A stretch of 64,000 nt of DNA from Nitrosospira sp. Nsp14 (GTDB taxonomy: Bacteria > Pseudomonadota > Gammaproteobacteria > Burkholderiales > Nitrosomonadaceae). Under the pieces are notes generated by a model. That model did no database searches, was not told the DNA's origin, and worked only from the letters and a program-made list of their open reading frames with translations. Each line of letters starts with the position of its first letter. Position 1 is the stretch's first letter. The DNA lies in NCBI RefSeq assembly GCF_900113575.1, contig NZ_FOPV01000011.1:1-64000 (forward strand), read 5' to 3'. Below, in pieces: positions 1-8,336 of the stretch. A program made the translations under genes and the position numbers.

Positions 1-91
1 CTACGCTCAATCCCTGGTCTTTCACCATGCGCACCACTTCCAATTTGAAGCCGGCGTCAAACTCCCTCCGTGCTCTGCGTGCAACCATCAT
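1..91 (-). CDS. IS3-family-like transposase OrfA, N-terminal part only
   Basis: The minus strand reads MMVARRARREFDAGFK and then LEVVRMVKDQGLSV before running off the left edge, about 30 residues. The pattern R-R-E-F-x-x-G-F-K-x-E-V-V-x-M-V is the start of the helix-turn-helix protein OrfA (transposase_8 type) of IS3-family elements, which binds the transposon ends. A strong ribosome site GGAGGAG lies just upstream of two successive ATG codons. The rest of the element is outside the window, so the exact IS group and whether it is intact cannot be told. Confidence 0.75.
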   Translation of the reverse strand, partial: MMVARRARREFDAGFKLEVVRMVKDQGLSV

Positions 92-150
92 AAACTCCTC
101 CATAAGTGAATAATCCACTTATCAAGGTGTCCGTGCAAATTGAACCACTA
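1..150 (-). mobile_element. End of an IS3-like insertion sequence
   Basis: The OrfA start is preceded on the minus strand by about 60 bases of leader. The sequence TGGTTCAATTTGCACGGACA, ending near 147, looks like the outer terminal inverted repeat. The other end lies left of the window, so the boundary and any target duplication cannot be confirmed. Confidence 0.55.
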
Positions 151-551
151 CATAGAGCCTCTTTTTCAATATAGACAGTTTCAAGAAGACTGCTGTCGGA
201 TTCATCTGTCGCTAAATTGTACAGGCCGGCTCTAAGATCCTTTGAAAGGAGTCGTTCTACAAGCGGATGGCTCCGGCATCGTTCGCGTCGCCATTTCTCA
301 AACTCTTAAGAGCTTTGCCCTTGGCGATGCCTTCAACGTCTAGGATGTGAACGTTATACGCCTTGCCTTTGTCGCGACGCTGTTGGGCGTGAACGGCAGT
401 GAGCTCAAGCAACCGCTTGCCATCGAGCTACTGGCCCTGCTCGAGAGGCTGGAACAGTTGTTACCTATTTTCATAAGTGATACCGGTCCCGTTTCCCCTA
501 CTCCGAGGCGGGCCATCAGCTCCTCGTCGATTTTTTTGGCGACCCCAATGT
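151..551. other. No clear gene; possible decayed reading frame
   Basis: No convincing gene is seen in this stretch next to the insertion sequence. On the minus strand an open frame from 427 to 257 has a protein-like composition (LLELTAVHAQQRRDKGKAYN, then VHILDVEGIAKGKALKSL), but it has no start codon and stops on both sides. It may be the tail of a decayed gene or transposase. I do not recognise the family. Confidence 0.3.
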
Positions 552-1292
552 TCAGTGTCCGGGAGGCGGTGGAACCGGCATATATACTGGGCCGCTACTA
601 GCGTAACCTTCAGTGTACCAAGTCTTGCCACAGTTGTAGTAGGGCACACCGCTGACCTCGATTGGGGCGACGTCGCACGGAGGGGGGACATATGCCGGAG
701 TGGGCGCGGGCGCAGGCTCATTGGTGACGTAGGTTGTGGATGGGTAGTAGGTTGTGGATGGGTAGGTTGGCGTAGTCGCGGCGACCATCGTACCGCCCAC
801 AATTGCGCCTCCTACGAATGCCGCGCCGTTATCCCAATCATCGTCATCATGGTAGTGCTCATGCATATCTGAAGCTGCGGCCTGCCGATCGCTCTGAGCT
901 GCCTGGGCTGCGGCCTGCCGGTCAGCTTGGTTTTGGCTGGCGGTAGCTTGACGCTGACTCTGGTTCTGACTCACGCTCTCCTGCCGCTGCGCCTGCCTAG
1001 CCGCAGCCTCCTCTCCGCGCTGTCCGGCGCTGCGCTCTCCGCCGCTGGGCTGTGCGGCGCTGCGCTGTCCGCCCGCGCGCTGTCCGCCGCCCGAGGAAAA
1101 CCCACCCGCCGATGCGGGCCCGACATTGGAGAAACCGCCACCGCCGTGGCCGCCGCCGCCGCGACCGCCGCCACCCCCTCCGCCGCGACCGCCGCCTCTC
1201 GCATCCGCATCATCGATCTGGCCCACGGTGAATACTGCTGCACACACCGCTGCGGCAGCGACGAAACTCCATGATGTAGTCTTTTTCATCAC
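552..1292 (-). CDS. Secreted glycine-rich protein of unknown function
   Basis: A protein of 246 residues with a Sec signal peptide (residues 1 to about 31, basic MMKK then a hydrophobic run ending ADA-R). After it come a glycine-rich block (about 32-75), a Gln/Ala/Ser/Arg-rich segment with repeated QNQ and RQA units (about 90-140), a His/Asp patch HEHYHDDDD, a short alanine/glycine/valine hydrophobic stretch, a Pro/Thr/Tyr-rich linker, and a C-terminal block with GVPYYNCGKTWY. The YYxCGxTWY ending resembles surface proteins of the DUF6515 type. It is probably exported to the cell surface; the acidic His patch could bind metal (inference). The start overlaps the stop of the DUF2092 gene by 4 bases, so the two are probably translated as a coupled pair. 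Confidence 0.7.
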   Translation of the reverse strand: MMKKTTSWSFVAAAAVCAAVFTVGQIDDADARGGGRGGGGGGGRGGGGHGGGGFSNVGPASAGGFSSGGGQRAGGQRSAAQPSGGERSAGQRGEEAAARQAQRQESVSQNQSQRQATASQNQADRQAAAQAAQSDRQAAASDMHEHYHDDDDWDNGAAFVGGAIVGGTMVAATTPTYPSTTYYPSTTYVTNEPAPAPTPAYVPPPCDVAPIEVSGVPYYNCGKTWYTEGYASSGPVYMPVPPPPGH

Positions 1293-2140
1293 TTGGCTCC
1301 TTTACCCGGTGATGTCTTGCGCGGCGCGGGCGACGTACTTGGAAGTTGCGCCGCAAAGGCAATTTTTCGCAGGCCGTCAACCTGCAGCAAAAAAGTGGAA
1401 TCGTTGATCGCCGGTGCCATATCCCAGTCGGAGAAGTGCGCCCAGAACTGGGGCTGGCCCGCGGCCTTCTTGTAAGTAATCACCACGCGCTGCGGCAACG
1501 GCTTGTCGCCATCGGCCACCCAGACCTGGAAGTCGACCGTGTCGGAACGCGCGGCAAGGTGGTGGCACGGGACACCGTCGATGCTCGTCTTCTCGACGTA
1601 ATCCACCGAACGTACCTGGTCTTCGAACTCTGCGGGCAGTCGGCTTACCAGCATCCGCGCGAGCGGAAAACGAATACCGAGATCCCTTACAAAATGTACG
1701 ACCGTATCGTCCACGCCGCCAGGCTGCGGCGCCGTTGCATAGACGTTGCGGGTGGCATCGACCAAGACGATTTCCTTGCCGTTGAAGACGACCTGCGTCT
1801 TTGTGCCGTCGCTGCGTTCGCCTTCAGCGCGCAATTGGTCGGGTCGGCTCAGAATAACTTTGCGCTTGTCGCCAAACTCAATCTTCTGACCGGATTTCTG
1901 TACAACGTCGTATCCGTCGCGAATGTTGACGCTGAAGCTCTGCGCTCCTCCAAGGAACTGGGCCATGCGCATTAGAATGGCACGGGACTGGGTTTGCAAT
2001 TCCGTAACCTGCGGGGCTGCCAGTGCCTTCTTTGCCGGGTCTACCGGTTGTGCATATGCTTGGCCAGTGACCGCCAGAACAAGTGCCGATACGCTCACCG
2101 CGCTGGCTGTGACGCGCCACACCTCAAGACCTGCTTTCAT
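1289..2140 (-). CDS. DUF2092 family predicted periplasmic protein
   Basis: A protein of 283 residues with an N-terminal signal sequence (cleavage probably after AYA, about residue 30). The body matches the DUF2092 family: QTQSRAILMRMAQFLGGAQS near the start, a beta-rich middle with RKVILSRPDQLRAEGERSDG and FNGKEIVLVDATRNVYA, and the FSDWDM motif near the end. These proteins are thought to have a LolA/LolB-like half-barrel and act in the periplasm; no substrate is established. The ATG is preceded by GGAGG at good spacing. It is the first gene of a two-gene operon with the glycine-rich protein (ATGA overlap). The C-terminal tail is rich in Pro, Ser and Lys and likely disordered. Confidence 0.8.
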   Translation of the reverse strand: MKAGLEVWRVTASAVSVSALVLAVTGQAYAQPVDPAKKALAAPQVTELQTQSRAILMRMAQFLGGAQSFSVNIRDGYDVVQKSGQKIEFGDKRKVILSRPDQLRAEGERSDGTKTQVVFNGKEIVLVDATRNVYATAPQPGGVDDTVVHFVRDLGIRFPLARMLVSRLPAEFEDQVRSVDYVEKTSIDGVPCHHLAARSDTVDFQVWVADGDKPLPQRVVITYKKAAGQPQFWAHFSDWDMAPAINDSTFLLQVDGLRKIAFAAQLPSTSPAPRKTSPGKGAK

Positions 2141-2848
2141 GAATTACCTCCGTTTTCCTGATGTGCTGCAACACGATGTCCGTGGTCTCCATTTGGCCAT
2201 AGTTCACCGCACTTCCGCCCGGCCATGGCGGCCGCACTGCGATTCGATCCTGCCGGAGAGCCATCGTGGTTCTCCAGCATATTGTTCGTCGAGCAGTCTG
2301 TTTTACTCGCGATAAGCGAATACGGGGGCGGCGGCGGTCACGCTGACTGATGTCGTCGGGCCAGTGACGCTGGCGCCATCTTTGGGAGACCGGCTGGCGT
2401 CTCGGTGGAAGGCGCGGGTGAAGGCACTGGTGCTGGTAGGCGAGCATCAGGCCAGTTTGGCGTCGCCGAGACCCCTATTGCCCTTGCGCAGTTGTGGGGC
2501 CATCTCGAATCGAAATTCACTGAGCAGATCGCTATAGGTAAACGACACCCACCTATGATTTATAGGTTAGGCAGAAAACAAGTTCAAGTGAATATTATTA
2601 AATATTAGTAGAATCTTTTATATGCAATCGGAATGCTGCTCATGCGTTATTTATTTGACGGGCGGACGATTGGGATGGATGTCGAGCGCCCACCTTGGCC
2701 GATTGCGGCGTGAGAACGTCCGCAAGGCCTTCCACCGATTTCATCGGAACAGCCTCGACCAATTTATTCCATGTTTGGCAGTGGGCACTGCCCCTGCCAT
2801 TTCAATGGCTGGCCGCCGCATTCAAAGCAGAAATAGGTGGATTTGGAT
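2141..2848. other. Intergenic, no supported gene
   Basis: About 700 bases with only short, low-quality frames. On the minus strand an open frame at 2280-2137 (47 codons from ATG) overlaps the DUF2092 start as TCATGA, and an Arg-rich frame lies at 2447-2124. Neither resembles a known protein, so both may be chance or relics of an upstream operon gene. The A/T-rich segment 2570-2625 could hold a promoter, but no clear boxes stand out. Confidence 0.4.
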
Positions 2849-3421
2849 TTAGCCATCCTCCCCCACTTTACTGGCCTTTATGAAATCGGCGAAGCCATTG
2901 ATAAATTGCTGGAGCTGCGAACGCAGATGCTGATCGACTATCTCTCCCTTCTCATCGAATATATTATTTGCCCGGGACACCATCATTCGCGCGCCAAACC
3001 AGGGGCGAGTGCCCAACGTGCGTAAAACAGGCAGCCAGGCATTTTGTGAAAGGATTGTCCCGAAACCGCCGGGCGAAGCGCCCATCACCGCAACCGGTCG
3101 GCCACCGAAAACCCGGGCAATGTCACTAGGTGGCCTTGAGAGCCAGTCAATACCATTTTTGAATACGCCTGGGATAGAATTGTTGTACTCAGGGGTAACC
3201 AGCAATAATCCGTGGGCATCTGCTATGCGGTCTTTCAATGCCGTCACCACCGGGGGAACGCCGTCAGCGGCTTCGAGGTCCCCGTCATATAGCGGAATGC
3301 CTTTGAGCGTTTCGACCTCCAGCACCGTACCCGCCGGCACAAGCTGAGTATTCGCGCGTAACAGCGCAGTATGGAATGAGCCGCTACGGAGGCTACCCGA
3401 AATCCCGATGATTCTTGTCAT
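2849..3421 (-). CDS. NADPH-dependent FMN reductase (flavodoxin-like)
   Basis: A protein of 190 residues of the NADPH-dependent FMN reductase / chromate reductase / ArsH superfamily, which reduces FMN, quinones or metal oxyanions in the cytoplasm. Seen: the phosphate-binding loop GISGSLRSGSFH at the N terminus, the LLVTPEYNNSIPGVFKNGID segment that contacts the flavin, and GGRPVAVMGASPGGFGT. A start at 3421 is preferred over the upstream ATG at 3433 because GGGAGGT sits 5 bases before it. Length is normal for the family. It stands alone, with unrelated flanks, so the physiological substrate cannot be named. Confidence 0.9.
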   Translation of the reverse strand: MTRIIGISGSLRSGSFHTALLRANTQLVPAGTVLEVETLKGIPLYDGDLEAADGVPPVVTALKDRIADAHGLLLVTPEYNNSIPGVFKNGIDWLSRPPSDIARVFGGRPVAVMGASPGGFGTILSQNAWLPVLRTLGTRPWFGARMMVSRANNIFDEKGEIVDQHLRSQLQQFINGFADFIKASKVGEDG

Positions 3422-3578
3422 AATACCTCCCATTTCTCTCAGATTCTTTGCTGTATCGGATTAAGATCACCGCCTCCTTCGCAGCCTCTACATCAATGGA
3501 AGGGGGAAACGGCCGGACAACGCTGGAACACCGACCTAAGGTAATGGGGGGACGCAAATCCCGTTCTCGTTGGGCTTT

Positions 3579-3713
3579 TTATTTTTTATCTCTACTCTTC
3601 TCCCATTCCAACGCACTCTTTCTTTGCCGAAGATCGGTTCTCTGGCGGCCAAATTTTACCCCGATTAAACCCCCCACCACGAAAGCTAACGCCGCCATTA
3701 GCAACCATTCCAT
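3579..3713 (-). CDS. Small single-pass membrane protein (44 residues)
   Basis: A 44-codon frame with a near-perfect ribosome site (GGAGGA, 3 bases before ATG). It encodes MEWLLMAALAFVVGGLIGVK, then FGRQRTDLRQRKSALEWEKS and a short basic end. Residues 3-19 form one hydrophobic helix with glycines, followed by a charged cytoplasmic tail likely to be helical. This layout (helix, GVKFGR, charged tail) resembles small YtcA/YneF-like or phage-shock-type membrane proteins, but I cannot assign a family. It lies antisense to a longer, poorer open frame that I reject. Confidence 0.6.
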   Translation of the reverse strand: MEWLLMAALAFVVGGLIGVKFGRQRTDLRQRKSALEWEKSRDKK

Positions 3714-3951
3714 AGTTCCTCCAGGGCTGTTGAGTTTTGATCATGGTCGTTGCAAATATCGAATTGCAATCTTTAAATATTTCAAACTGAACCACTATAC
3801 CAGCATCTCAGAAACCGGGGCTGCAGAAAGAATCGGGTTACTCAAGGTCAGTATTGCTACCGACAAGACAGACAAAACTCTTGTTTAATATCCATTTGTC
3901 GCTGTCCCTCTATTTAGCGAACATTGAACATGAGGCACCATGTCCGCTCCA

Positions 3952-4029
3952 TTTGGTCGCTACTCTTAATCGCTACTTTTGGTCGCTACTTTTGGTCGCT
4001 ACTTTTGGTCGCTACTTTTGGTCGCTACT
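3952..4029. repeat. Six tandem copies of a 13-base unit
   Basis: The unit TTTGGTCGCTACT is repeated six times head to tail. Copy 2 (3965-3977) is a variant (CTTAATCGCTACT); the other five are identical. The period is not a multiple of 3, and no gene is supported here. Arrays of this kind change length by slippage. Confidence 0.9.
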
Positions 4030-4230
4030 TCAAATTTCTTCAAATCATCACAGATGAGTGCGGAATCGCACAGAACGGACTATTACTCGATGAGATTATT
4101 GCTCCTCATACAAGCGGTATTTCTTTAATGAGTGGCGAAAGGACGGAAAGTGAGCAAAGCGAATTTGTTAGATATGTTCGGATTAAGCGGTGACCCGGCG
4201 ACCGATGATGAATTAGGTGCGTTGCTTTTT

Positions 4231-4255
4231 AGTTTGGAGTCGGAGACTCCAAACT
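4231..4255. repeat. Perfect 11-base inverted repeat (hairpin)
   Basis: AGTTTGGAGTC, three-base loop GGA, then GACTCCAAACT. The stem is perfect and the loop minimal. It is not followed by a T-run on either strand, so it is not a classic terminator. Confidence 0.75.
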
Positions 4256-4447
4256 TATCCGATAAGGACTCGATAGCAGCCATGTTCCCTTCGATGGCGT
4301 GCTTGTATTTTGACATCTAGGCAGTAAACAAAAAACCACCTTGGCGTCCATAGCAGAAGGAGTTCGTTTTTCGTTATGTCCTTTAGCAAATAGCCCTCAT
4401 CTGGGATTAACACCGAAATCAATCTTAAATTTAATAATACTAAGATC

Positions 4448-4669
4448 GTGCCTACCTCCATCTATTGCTACCACTGCCATAAGCCTCATCCTCGGGAAGA
4501 AATGCGACTGTTCGTGACAAGAAATGGTAAACGATGGCGATGCGCGCTCAGCATCAAGGGAGCGCTAGCGGACAAGGAAACTCGCGACGCCTTCGGGCGT
4601 CAAGCATCAGCGACAAATAAGGCTGAAGCTCAGGCGAGAATAAGAATGGCGGCAAAGACTGAACAGTAA
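4448..4669 (+). CDS. Small putative zinc-ribbon protein
   Basis: A frame of 73 codons with a GTG start and no obvious ribosome site. It opens with a metal-site-like block: IYCYHCHKPHPREEM, then RWRC about 18 residues later, giving CxxC, His and a final Cys that could bind zinc. The C-terminal half is Ala/Lys/Gln-rich and probably helical. Composition looks like a real small protein rather than a shadow, but start and expression are uncertain. I do not recognise the family. Confidence 0.45.
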   Translation: MPTSIYCYHCHKPHPREEMRLFVTRNGKRWRCALSIKGALADKETRDAFGRQASATNKAEAQARIRMAAKTEQ

Positions 4670-4897
4670 CGTCCCGGCGGGCGGAATTCGATGATGACGG
4701 AATCTGCTCGCACCCAATAATCGAGAATTTCCTGCCTCCTGGTAGAACGCTCGACCCTAACCATCGCCATTACGCCGATCGCCCCTCTGGCATTGATTTT
4801 TCTACGAAGATCCCTACAGCCATATTGACATTGCAACTTTTTCCAAACATGAGTAGTCTTATGCAGTGTATAGTTGTTCGTCAACCTGGGAGACATC

Positions 4898-5593
4898 ATG
4901 CAACCTGAACTTCGTTATTCTAGCCCGACTGCGCAAACCGGACTGGCGGTAGCCCGCAACAAGGTCTTGCGCAACACCTACATGATGCTTGGCTTGACCA
5001 TGATTCCGACGGTTATCGGTGCCATGATCGGGATGAGCACCAATTTTGCATTCCTGGCACAAGCGCCAATCATGGGGCCGCTGGTAATGTTCGCCGTCAT
5101 GATGGGTCTCTTATTTGGCGTAAGCGCGACCCGCAACAGCGTGATGGGAATCGTATTGCTGTTTGCATTTACTTTCGTTGCCGGATGGTGGCTGGGTCCG
5201 ATACTACAATACGCGCTTCACTTCAAGAACGGCGGCCAAGTCATCGCGACCGCTGCTGCTGGAACCGGCGCGATATTTTTCACTTTGGCAGGAATCGCAA
5301 CCGTGACGAAGAAGGATTTCGGCTTCATGGGAAATTTCCTGTTCGTGGGACTGATACTGCTAATCATCGCTTCTCTTGCCAATCTGTTCTTCGCCGTGCC
5401 AGCTGCCTCGCTCGCCATCTCGGCAGTGGCGGTGCTGCTGTTCTCCGGTTTCATCTTGTTTGATGTAAGCCGCATCGTAAATGGTGGCGAAACGAATTAC
5501 GTGATGGCGACGATGGGTCTTTATCTCAGCATCTATAACCTCTTCACCAGCCTTCTGCACCTGTTGCTGGCTTTCTCTGGAGAGAAAGACTGA
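4898..5593 (+). CDS. Bax inhibitor-1 / YccA family membrane protein
   Basis: An inner-membrane protein of 231 residues with seven predicted hydrophobic helices and the acidic C-terminal region typical of the BI-1/YccA/YbhL family. Seen: LRNTYMMLGLTMIPTVIGAM in helix 1, FALTFVAGWW-like helix 3, and near the end ILFDVSRIVNGGETNYV with the conserved Asp, followed by YLSIYNLFTSLLHLL. YccA in E. coli interacts with the FtsH protease; others are pH-sensitive calcium leak channels. The start at 4898 is preferred over the upstream codon because GGGAG lies 5 bases before it. A strong terminator follows. Confidence 0.88.
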   Translation: MQPELRYSSPTAQTGLAVARNKVLRNTYMMLGLTMIPTVIGAMIGMSTNFAFLAQAPIMGPLVMFAVMMGLLFGVSATRNSVMGIVLLFAFTFVAGWWLGPILQYALHFKNGGQVIATAAAGTGAIFFTLAGIATVTKKDFGFMGNFLFVGLILLIIASLANLFFAVPAASLAISAVAVLLFSGFILFDVSRIVNGGETNYVMATMGLYLSIYNLFTSLLHLLLAFSGEKD

Positions 5594-5618
5594 CGTAGCA
5601 GTAGCAGGTTTTCAGCGT

Positions 5619-5653
5619 AAAAAAGGGGCAGCTGTTTACAGCTGCCCCTTTTT
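5619..5653. terminator. Bidirectional Rho-independent terminator
   Basis: AAAAGGGGCAGCTG, loop TTTA, CAGCTGCCCCTTTT: a long GC-rich stem flanked by A-run and T-run, placed between the convergent BI-1 gene and rlmD. It should stop transcription from both sides. Confidence 0.9.
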
Positions 5654-5673
5654 ATTTCTGCCGCACTTCTCCT

Positions 5674-6987
5674 TCAATCGTTCGCTCTCTCAAACAGCGC
5701 TATCGACTCCACATGCGTAGTATGGGGAAACATGTTTACCACGCCTGCCGCTCTCAATGAATAGCCGTTACGATGTACCAGCACAGCGGCGTCGCGAGCC
5801 AGCGTAGCCGGGTTGCAGGAAACATAGACAATCCGTCGGGGCAAGGTTTTTGCCTTGCCCAAGGAAGTTGCCACAGCGATTGCACCTTCACGTGGCGGAT
5901 CGATCAGCATTTTGTCGAAGTGACCCTGCTCTTGCAACCACGCCTCATCTACTTCGAACAGGTTGGTCTCGGTAAACTGTGTACGGCTTGCCAGCCGGTT
6001 GCGGTCCGCGTTTTCCTCTGCCCGACGAACCAAGGCTGCGCTTCCCTCGTACCCCACTACATGGGCGCCACAGCGGGCAATGGGCAAAGTGAAATTGCCC
6101 AGTCCGCAAAATAGATCGGCTATGCGTTCTCCCGGCCGGGGATCAAGGAGATTCAGAGCGCGCCGCACCAGCACCCTGTTCATGGAGGGGTTCACCTGCG
6201 TGAATTCGGTCGGATGAAACGGCATGAGGATATCGAATTCCGGGAGGGTGTAATTCAATTCGGGGGCATCCTGCGGGTAGAACCGATAAGCCGTTTTCGG
6301 CCCGCCGGGTTGCAGGAAGAACTGAATGCGATGCTGATCGGCAAAAACCTTGAGCATAGCCTCGTCTTGCGTATTGAGTGGTTCCAGGATGCGCAAAACC
6401 AGCACGTCCACATCCTCGCCAAGCGATACCTCGATCTGGGGCAATCGCTGCCGGATGGACAGCGCGTCGATCAATTTTCGCAGTGGCATGACAAGCGCGG
6501 ACATTCGCGCAGGCATTATTTCGCACGTTTGCATGTCAGCGATAAAACTGCTGCGCTTTTCATGAAAGCCCACCAGCACTGCATCCTTTTTCGCGACATA
6601 CCGCACTGACAAGCGAGCGCGGTATCGATAGCCCCACGCCGCACCATATATAGCAGGCAATATCAGTTCGGGCTCAACCTTGCCGATATGCTTGAGATTA
6701 TCTTCCAAGACACGCTGCTTCGCCGCGACCTGGGCGCGAGCGTCCAGGTGCTGCATGCTGCACCCCCCGCACGTCCCAAAATACTCGCATCGCGGAACTA
6801 CGCGGCCGAAAGCCGGCTTGAGTATCTGGGCAACCTGTGCCAGCTCAAAGTTCTGTTTCTTTCGGTAAGGGCTATAGGTAACCAATTCGCCCGGCAAGGC
6901 GCCTTCGATGAAGATGGCTTTGCCGTCCACGTGGGCAACGCCACGGCCTTCCTGATCAAGGGATTCAATGATAACGGGAGCAATCAT
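5674..6987 (-). CDS. rlmD: 23S rRNA (uracil-C5)-methyltransferase RlmD
   Basis: A protein of 437 residues that makes 5-methyluridine at position 1939 (E. coli numbering) of 23S rRNA. Domains in order: TRAM RNA-binding domain (about 1-60), an iron-sulfur cluster site with Cys 67, 73 and 76 plus a fourth in QTCEIM, a central domain, and a SAM-dependent methyltransferase fold with [16 protein letters not shown] (SAM loop), LIDPPREGA, and the catalytic cysteine in [13 protein letters not shown]. All key residues are present and length is typical. The exonuclease gene lies 55 bases downstream of the rlmD start on the same strand, so the two are co-directional. Confidence 0.96.
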   Translation of the reverse strand: MIAPVIIESLDQEGRGVAHVDGKAIFIEGALPGELVTYSPYRKKQNFELAQVAQILKPAFGRVVPRCEYFGTCGGCSMQHLDARAQVAAKQRVLEDNLKHIGKVEPELILPAIYGAAWGYRYRARLSVRYVAKKDAVLVGFHEKRSSFIADMQTCEIMPARMSALVMPLRKLIDALSIRQRLPQIEVSLGEDVDVLVLRILEPLNTQDEAMLKVFADQHRIQFFLQPGGPKTAYRFYPQDAPELNYTLPEFDILMPFHPTEFTQVNPSMNRVLVRRALNLLDPRPGERIADLFCGLGNFTLPIARCGAHVVGYEGSAALVRRAEENADRNRLASRTQFTETNLFEVDEAWLQEQGHFDKMLIDPPREGAIAVATSLGKAKTLPRRIVYVSCNPATLARDAAVLVHRNGYSLRAAGVVNMFPHTTHVESIALFERAND

Positions 6988-7042
6988 TCTTATGCCGGAG
7001 ACATTAACCGGCCCGTCGCAAAGTGCGAGGAAACGAAGAAAT

Positions 7043-7816
7043 CTACGCCCAGTGGGCTGTAAACTCCTGCCAGTGAAGTTCGGAGGACTTGCTCAAGGTG
7101 AGGCGCACCAGTTCACACTCACGCTGATACTGTTCATTGTCCAAAATGCCGCGCATGAGCTGAAAACGCAGGAACACGAGGTAGGTATTGACCACATCGG
7201 TTTCGCAATAGTTGCGTATTGCAACGATCTCGCCTGCCTGGAAGGCACCCCAGACCTGAGAACCATCCATGCCCAGTTTGCCCGGATAGCCCATCAGCTT
7301 CGCCAGGTCGTCCAGCGGGGCATTGGCTCGAGGCTGATACAGCGCGAGGATATCCATCAGATCGAGATGCCGCGTATGGTAGCGGCTAAGGTAATTGTTC
7401 CATTTGAAATCGCGGTCATCCTCACCCATATCCCAGTAGCGACGCGCCACAATGCCGTGAACGAGGCTGCGATAATGCAGGACCGGCAAATCAAAGCCGC
7501 CGCCATTCCACGAGACCAGTTGGGGACTGTATTTCTCTATCCCTTCAAAAAACCGCCGGATAAGTTCCGCTTCGGAATCGGCGGCACTACCGAGAGACCA
7601 GACACGAAAATCTTCCTTGTCACGCAACGCGCACGAAATTGCGACAACTTTCTGCAGATGCAGTTGGAGAAAATCACTGCCTATCGCTTGGCGTCGGGAC
7701 TGAAACGCCATTTCAGCGATATCAGCCGCTGCTAGCTCAGGGCTGAGATTGTGAATTTTGCGCAATCCCTCGGTATCAGGAACAGCCTCGATATCAAAAA
7801 CCAGTACAGGTGCCAC
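7043..7816 (-). CDS. PolB-like 3'-5' exonuclease (DEDDy)
   Basis: A protein of 257 residues matching the bacterial family of predicted 3'-5' exonucleases related to the proofreading domain of DNA polymerase B. All three exonuclease motifs are visible: FDIEAVPD (Asp8, Glu10), [12 protein letters not shown], and [10 protein letters not shown] (Tyr and Asp of the DEDDy class). No polymerase domain is attached. It should digest single-stranded DNA or RNA from the 3' end; the in vivo role is unknown. It lies upstream of rlmD in the same direction, and three 17-base repeats sit just before its start. Confidence 0.88.
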   Translation of the reverse strand: MAPVLVFDIEAVPDTEGLRKIHNLSPELAAADIAEMAFQSRRQAIGSDFLQLHLQKVVAISCALRDKEDFRVWSLGSAADSEAELIRRFFEGIEKYSPQLVSWNGGGFDLPVLHYRSLVHGIVARRYWDMGEDDRDFKWNNYLSRYHTRHLDLMDILALYQPRANAPLDDLAKLMGYPGKLGMDGSQVWGAFQAGEIVAIRNYCETDVVNTYLVFLRFQLMRGILDNEQYQRECELVRLTLSKSSELHWQEFTAHWA

Positions 7817-7836
7817 GGTCGAGAGATTTAGCCTTT

Positions 7837-7887
7837 AGCTTTGTTTGAGAAGGAGCTTTGTTTGAGAAGGAGCTTTGTTTGAGAAGG
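7837..7887. repeat. Three exact 17-base tandem repeats
   Basis: AGCTTTGTTTGAGAAGG occurs three times without a mismatch, filling most of the space between the ydbL stop and the exonuclease start (20 bases before its ATG). Copy-number change would alter the leader of the exonuclease mRNA. Confidence 0.95.
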
Positions 7888-7896
7888 ATAAAAGCC

Positions 7897-8334
7897 CTAT
7901 TTTCTTACCCAGGAGCCGCTGGCACTCTGGTACCACCACCCCGGCCGGGCCAATTCTATCCAACGCTGGGCAAAGGTCGAACGTATGTCCGCCTCCCACT
8001 CAGGATGACCATTGGCTCGCGCAATTTCGCGGTAAAGGGCATTCCTGTCCTGATTTTCGGCTGCAATCAGTGCATTGACGGACTGCCGCGCGGACAGTGG
8101 CAGCTCGTTAGCATCCCGCATCGCGATCAGCCCGTCGCGCGTTAGGCCTACCGCACCCCTGGCATAGTAGGTATTAAGCTGGTTGTGCCGCTGCTGCATG
8201 CGCTGCTCGAGACTAATAATCGCCGGGGTATCGATTTCGATATTGGCTTGCGTATGACCTGCAAGCGGCATCAATGCTAAAAGCATTAACAGGATATAAC
8301 GGGAGAGCGCTAGCGGGTTAACCATGGTGTCCAC
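7897..8334 (-). CDS. ydbL: YdbL family (DUF1318) periplasmic protein
   Basis: A protein of 145 residues with an N-terminal signal peptide ending near GHTQA, followed by the DUF1318 domain: a helix (SLEQRMQQRHNQLNTYY), then a region with GLTRDGLIAMRDANELPLSA and a VNALIAAENQDRNALYREIA helix, and a Trp-rich end (GWWYQSASGSWV). YdbL is a periplasmic chaperone-like partner of the YdbH-YnbE intermembrane bridge, which moves phospholipids to the outer membrane. It is the last gene of a ydbH-ynbE-ydbL operon; spacing to ynbE is only 2 bases. Confidence 0.88.
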   Translation of the reverse strand: MDTMVNPLALSRYILLMLLALMPLAGHTQANIEIDTPAIISLEQRMQQRHNQLNTYYARGAVGLTRDGLIAMRDANELPLSARQSVNALIAAENQDRNALYREIARANGHPEWEADIRSTFAQRWIELARPGWWYQSASGSWVRK

Positions 8335-8336
8335 AT

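Larger units (their letters stand above)
3714..4447. other. Poorly coding, repeat-bearing intergenic stretch
   Basis: A/T-rich DNA with no convincing gene. It holds the 13-base tandem array at 3952-4029 and the perfect hairpin at 4231-4255. A plus-strand frame at 4132-4320 (62 codons, GTG start, with ANLLDMFGLSGDPATDDELG) has some protein-like character but no ribosome site, so I leave it uncalled. Confidence 0.4.

Noticed and set aside
461-802. 113-codon minus-strand frame over the glycine-rich gene
   Set aside because: Overlaps the C-terminal end of the better supported gene in another frame and has repeat-driven composition.
3448-3888. 146-codon plus-strand frame
   Set aside because: Low-quality composition and no ribosome site; the antisense 44-residue gene is better supported.
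3952-4029. CRISPR-like array
   Set aside because: The units are head-to-tail with no spacers, so it is a simple tandem repeat.
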